The notes under the pieces were generated by a model, which searched no databases, was not told the origin of the DNA, and saw only the letters and a list, made by a program, of their open reading frames with translations. DNA of 64,000 nucleotides from an uncultured bacterium (GTDB lineage: Bacteria > Cyanobacteriota > Vampirovibrionia > Gastranaerophilales > Gastranaerophilaceae), in assembly GCA_903868125.1 (NCBI GenBank), contig CAIPUE010000017.1:22145-86144 (forward strand), given 5' to 3'. Shown one piece after another: positions 60,870-64,000 of the stretch (position 1 is its first letter; every line of letters begins with the position of its first letter). The position numbers and the translations under genes were made by a program.

Positions 60870-61384
60870 TAATCACCTATAAGTTTTTCAATCATATTTA
60901 CACAATTCTCTATATCTTTTATTATTTCTTTACCCCAAAATCTTATAACATGTATAACATGTCTTCATTATATATCAAGAACATAAGAATAGTTGTAATG
61001 TTAAGGAAATTTTGTCATCAGAATCTTTCGTTTTTATTTTTATTATAACAAAGTGAGCCTAAAGAATTAATCTCAAATCACCATTATTTTTAATACTCAT
61101 AATTCACCTAAAACCCAATATCTGTAACTATTCTAGTATATCAAATCCGAGGTTAAATGGGCATTAGTTTAACCATTATTCATCTTTTCAGAGAAATAAG
61201 TATGCACATCATTTATTAAAGTCTTTTTGTAAATTTTTTCCTTCCACATGTTTACAAACATCAATTATTAATGTAATATCTTATTGTGTAAAAAATAGTA
61301 CTTAGGTATTTTTTCTTTTGATTACACACAAATTCGGGTAGTTTCAGGGTCTGGAACTACAAATTCAACATAAAAAGGTTAAAA
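60870..61384. other. Upstream region of the restriction-modification operon and of rimP, no gene
   Basis: About 515 AT-rich bases. I see the tandem ATAACATGT pair (60945-60962, each containing the palindrome ACATGT), AT-rich promoter-like DNA, and no hairpin repeat of the dispersed families. No ORF is convincing. Confidence 0.5.
60945..60962. promoter_or_regulatory. Tandem ACATGT palindromes, candidate operator
   Basis: ATAACATGT repeated twice without gap. Nine-base spacing places both palindromes on similar helix faces. Candidate site for auto-control by the methyltransferase or another regulator. No C-protein gene is seen. Confidence 0.3.
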
Positions 61385-61870
61385 ATGAAACAAGAACAAA
61401 TCAATAGACACGAAATTTTAAACAAAATCACCCCGCTGATTGAAAATACAGCGATGAGATTTGATTTGATTCCGATTGAAATTGATTTTGAAAAAGAAAA
61501 TCATCGATGGTTTTTGAGAATTTTTCTCTTTGCGCACGGCAGGGGTGTGACGCTTGAGGATTGTGAGAATGTTACCAGAAGTTTGAATGATTTTTTGGAT
61601 GAACTTATTCCCTGCAAATATTATTTAGAAGTATCATCCCCCGGATTAGAACGAAAACTTAAGTCAAGCAGGGAATATTTGTTATTTCAGGGTAAAAATA
61701 TCATACTTAAGTTAAAATCAGGCATCGGGGAAAACGAAGACAAATTTTTCAAAGCAAAAATCCTTGATTTTAGTGAAACAGAGGGGCTAAAAGTTCTTAG
61801 ATTGGAAGACGAAAGAGAATTTCTGATTGCGCAGGACAAAATATTATCGGCAAAATTATATATAGAGTAA
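61385..61870 (+). CDS. rimP: Ribosome maturation factor RimP
   Basis: 161 residues acting in 30S assembly. LEDCENVTRSLNDFLDE and YYLEVSSPGLERKLKSSREYL are the family core, with a short Sm-like C-domain. It is 22 bases before nusA. The usual followers ylxR-infB are not here. Confidence 0.95.
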   Translation: MKQEQINRHEILNKITPLIENTAMRFDLIPIEIDFEKENHRWFLRIFLFAHGRGVTLEDCENVTRSLNDFLDELIPCKYYLEVSSPGLERKLKSSREYLLFQGKNIILKLKSGIGENEDKFFKAKILDFSETEGLKVLRLEDEREFLIAQDKILSAKLYIE

Positions 61871-61892
61871 AAAATAATAAGGAGAACGAAAA

Positions 61893-63257
61893 ATGATTAA
61901 AATCGGAACAGCATTATTTGAAGCATGCGAACAGTTAGAACGAGAAAGAGGAATATCTAAAGATATTTTAATTTCATCTTTATGTGACGCGATGGTCGCA
62001 GCTTATAAAAAGCATATGCATATTAAAGAAGCAAGCAACATAGAAGCCATTTTGGACGAACAATCAGGCGAAATTGGTGTGTTTATGACAAAATTGGTAG
62101 TTAACGAAGTTGAAGAAGAGAAGGAAACTGAACAAATTTCTTTGACTGATGCAAAAGAAATCGATGAAGATGTTGACTTGGACGACGAAGTTAAAATTGA
62201 AGTTACTCCTGACCAGTTCGGAAGAATTGCGGCACAATCAGCAAAACAAGTTATCACACAAAGAATTAGAGAAGCTGAAAGAAACCTTGTTTTAGCCGAA
62301 TTTATGGATAAAAAAGGAACTTTAACAACGGGAATTATTCAAAGGGTTGAAAACCGTAATGTTATAGTAAATATAGGAAAAACAGATGCAATCATGCCTC
62401 AAAAAGAACAAATTCCGGGGGAATACTACAAATCAGGTAACAGAATAAGAGTTTTTGTTCTGAATGTAAAAGAAACCACAAGACTTCCTCAGGTAATTGT
62501 GTCTCACGCTCATGCAGAAATAGTAAGAGAACTTTTTGAACTAGAAGTTCCTGAAATTGAAGACGGAATTGTTGAAATCAAATCAATCTCAAGAGAAGCA
62601 GGATTCAGAACAAAAATTGCGGTATTCTCGAATGACCCTGAAGTCGATTCGGTTGGTGCTTGTATCGGACCAAGAGGAAGTAGAATTCAGACGATTGTAG
62701 GCGAATTGAAAAACGAAAAAATCGACATCGTAAGATGGTCAGAAGATCCTGTTGAATACATAGTAAACGCGCTTTCACCCGCAAGAATAGTTTCAGTTGA
62801 TATTTTAGCCGATGATGATTACTCAAGAGAAGCCCTCGTTGTGGTTCCTGACGATCAATTAAGCCTTGCAATCGGTCGTGAAGGGCAAAACGTAAGACTT
62901 GCACATAAATTAACAGGCTGGAAAATTGATATTAAAAACGTAACCCAAATGCAAAACGCAGAAATTCAACAACAGCAACAGCAAGAATACGAAGCGGCAG
63001 AAAATGTTGACGAAGAAATCGAAGTTGTAGATGAATTGGCATTGGAAATCGAAGAAGAATTAAGCGAACAGGTTTTTGATGCAGGTGAAGAAGTCCCTGA
63101 ATTAACAACTGCGACTGAAGAAGAAATCGAAGCAATGGAAGCTGAAGAAGTTGAAGTTGCGGAAGTTAAAAAAGAAGCAAAACCTAAGGCTAAAGCCAAA
63201 GCGGTGACAAAGGCAAAGGCAGAGTCAAAAACAAAAGCGAAACCAAAAAGCAAATAA
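61893..63257 (+). CDS. nusA: Transcription factor NusA with a charged Ala/Lys/Glu tail
   Basis: 454 residues. The NusA N-domain, S1 (GTLTTGIIQRVENRNVIVNI), KH1/KH2 with VGACIGPRGSRIQTIVGEL and SLAIGREGQNVRLAHKLTG are all present. The last ~100 residues are acidic then basic low-complexity (EEIEAMEAEEVEVAEVKK, KAKAKAVTKAKAES), replacing the usual AR repeats. It modulates RNA polymerase pausing and termination. The AAGGAG ribosome site is strong. Confidence 0.97.
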   Translation: MIKIGTALFEACEQLERERGISKDILISSLCDAMVAAYKKHMHIKEASNIEAILDEQSGEIGVFMTKLVVNEVEEEKETEQISLTDAKEIDEDVDLDDEVKIEVTPDQFGRIAAQSAKQVITQRIREAERNLVLAEFMDKKGTLTTGIIQRVENRNVIVNIGKTDAIMPQKEQIPGEYYKSGNRIRVFVLNVKETTRLPQVIVSHAHAEIVRELFELEVPEIEDGIVEIKSISREAGFRTKIAVFSNDPEVDSVGACIGPRGSRIQTIVGELKNEKIDIVRWSEDPVEYIVNALSPARIVSVDILADDDYSREALVVVPDDQLSLAIGREGQNVRLAHKLTGWKIDIKNVTQMQNAEIQQQQQQEYEAAENVDEEIEVVDELALEIEEELSEQVFDAGEEVPELTTATEEEIEAMEAEEVEVAEVKKEAKPKAKAKAVTKAKAESKTKAKPKSK

Positions 63258-63290
63258 TAATTTGACCAATTATGGTTTTAAATTCCAAAT

Positions 63291-63323
63291 AAAAAGGATG
63301 AGAAAAAAACTCTCATCCTTTTT
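63291..63323. terminator. Bidirectional terminator after nusA
   Basis: AAAAAGGATGAGA pairs with TCTCATCCTTTTT across AAAAAAC, with T/A runs on both sides. Shared with the converging small His/Cys protein gene. Confidence 0.92.
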
Positions 63324-63342
63324 ATTATTAAATAATTGATTT

Positions 63343-63675
63343 TTAATCACATGATGAGAAAAACCCTTTAAGTTTCTCTTTAAAATCATTACCTTTAGTT
63401 TTAGCCGAAATTTTATGTTTCCATTTTTCTCCGTTTGCCAGAGCGACGATTTCTGCTAATTTTTCAATGTGTTCCCCTTTTTTCGCGATAATTTTTTCCT
63501 TAATTTTTTCTTTTAGAACTTCTTTCCAAGCTTCATCAGCTATTTCTAAGAATTTTTCTGCACAATGACAATGCCCTTCAAAATCATGGCGGTGATGCGT
63601 ATGTGCACCACATCCACAAGAGCAAACGCCCTCATTTGAATATTCATGTCTATGTGTGTTACATTGTTCTGTCAT
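63343..63675 (-). CDS. Small His/Cys-rich protein, possible metal binder
   Basis: 110 residues. The first 40 hold Cys5, His8, His10, Cys18, Cys20, Cys22, His25, His27, His28, His30, His35, Cys36, His37 and Cys38, enough for several metal ions. The rest is a Lys-rich amphipathic helix region (EVLKEKIKEKIIAKKGEHIEKLA) and a C-terminal FFSSCD. No family recognised. It could be a metal store, chaperone or sensor. Strong ribosome site (AAAGGAAA). Confidence 0.7.
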   Translation of the reverse strand: MTEQCNTHRHEYSNEGVCSCGCGAHTHHRHDFEGHCHCAEKFLEIADEAWKEVLKEKIKEKIIAKKGEHIEKLAEIVALANGEKWKHKISAKTKGNDFKEKLKGFFSSCD

Positions 63676-63839
63676 GTTATTTTCCTTTCTTTTTATTAAA
63701 ATAACAATATAACATCCGTAAAATTTATTTACGTTCCCCTTTTGACCTAATCCAATGGGTAGTAAGAACGTGAATAAAAAACGAAAATATCAAGACTTTG
63801 CTCTGAGCGCGAATTTACGAAATTTTAGATATGATAGAT

Positions 63840-63893
63840 AGGAGAAGGAGTAATATTTTGGGCGTAATTTTCGTGAGAAAATAGCCCGAAACA
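63840..63893 (+). repeat. 54-bp direct repeat with hairpin and mini-ORF, copy 1
   Basis: AGGAGAAGGAG, then TTTTGGGCGTAATTTTCGTG AGAAAATAGCCCGAAACA. A hairpin (GGGC...GCCC, ATTTT...AAAAT) and a mini-ORF TTG GGC GTA ATT TTC GTG AGA AAA TAG (63858-63884) lie inside, behind a good purine-rich ribosome site. The second copy starts 107 bases later. Confidence 0.7.
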
Positions 63894-63946
63894 TGTTAAA
63901 TAGTTCGAATCCCTTACATTACAATGTATTTTTTGCACAAAAAAAA

Positions 63947-64000
63947 AGGAGAAAGAGGGACGTTTTGGGCGTAATTTTCGTGAGAAAATAGCCCGAAACA
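63947..64000 (+). repeat. 54-bp direct repeat with hairpin and mini-ORF, copy 2 (reaches window end)
   Basis: The last 38 bases are identical to 63856-63893. The purine-rich lead (AGGAGAAAGAGGG) is similar. The window ends exactly at the end of the identity, so the repeat and its function continue or end out of view. The spacer between the copies holds AAATAGTTCGAATCCC and a T/A-rich part. Confidence 0.7.

Noticed and set aside
63902..63912. tRNA T-arm (GTTCGAATCCC)
   Set aside because: The flanking bases do not form a T-stem or an acceptor stem, so it is a chance match.
63856..64000. CRISPR array at the right edge
   Set aside because: Only two copies with a 69-base gap between identical 38-mers, no third copy and no cas gene in view. 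The repeat contains its own ribosome site and mini-ORF, unlike CRISPR repeats.

Overview
The window looks like a chromosomal segment from a low-GC, non-photosynthetic relative of cyanobacteria (Candidatus Melainabacteria / Vampirovibrionia, most likely the gut order Gastranaerophilales). This placement is inferred. It rests on an LdpA homologue (a protein family known from cyanobacteria), a DUF2993/LmeA-type secreted protein, heptanucleotide repeat arrays like cyanobacterial STRRs, and an anaerobe-type gene set: superoxide reductase plus ferritin, B12-dependent class II ribonucleotide reductase, and a radical SAM/Memo pair. No photosynthesis gene is present. The standard bacterial code with TGA stops fits every gene.

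Layout. 1-4.7 kb: the 3' part of a Tad pilus operon (secretin end, cpaE/tadZ, cpaF/tadA, tadB, tadC). 4.8-6.5 kb: rpsP and class II fructose-bisphosphate aldolase. 6.7-12.6 kb: a minus-strand sugar operon of two GT4 glycosyltransferases and two GH130 phosphorylase-family proteins. 12.8-17.2 kb: SpoIID-like protein, HU, ComEC and a small unknown. 17.3-19.8 kb: divergent AmmeMemoRadiSam genes. 20.1-23.9 kb: rfbC-rfbB-rfbA (rfbD is absent) and ldpA. 24.1-29.9 kb: DEAD-box helicase, ferritin/superoxide reductase, acpS, ndk, tgt and a GIY-YIG protein. 30.1-30.3 kb: tRNA-Val and tRNA-Cys. 30.5-37.5 kb: nrdJ, a divergent GH77 glucanotransferase, a membrane protein and uvrB. 37.8-45.9 kb: an unknown, ylxR-infB, another unknown, rbfA-truB, a DUF2993 protein, a GerMN protein and an orphan HicB-like protein. 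46.2-50.1 kb: a two-component system transcribed with a degenerate GspE/PilB-like ATPase. 50.3-54.6 kb: TPR protein, lipoprotein, rpsT and a TrbI/VirB10-like secreted protein. 54.6-58.6 kb: flagellin, dapB-asd and RNase HIII. 58.7-60.9 kb: an HpaII-like restriction-modification pair. 61.4-63.7 kb: rimP-nusA and a His/Cys-rich small protein.

The most unusual aspect is the intergenic DNA. It carries several interacting families of short repeats: (i) GTAGG...CCTAC-type hairpins in at least a dozen copies; (ii) heptanucleotide arrays that often sit on the stop codon of a gene; (iii) MITE-like elements with terminal inverted repeats; and (iv) several paired dispersed repeats. One hairpin-plus-heptad module lies in frame inside ldpA (63 bp = 21 codons), a heptad array forms the linker of RNase HIII, and one hairpin is nested inside another repeat. 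Together these suggest that the modules are, or were recently, mobile and can become protein-coding. Other points of interest are the two-component/pseudo-ATPase operon with a vestigial GGDEF domain, a tRNA-Val lacking U33, a shared N-terminal SFG-type motif on three otherwise unrelated proteins, a tadC with no good ATG/GTG/TTG start, and a direct repeat entering the right edge of the window.
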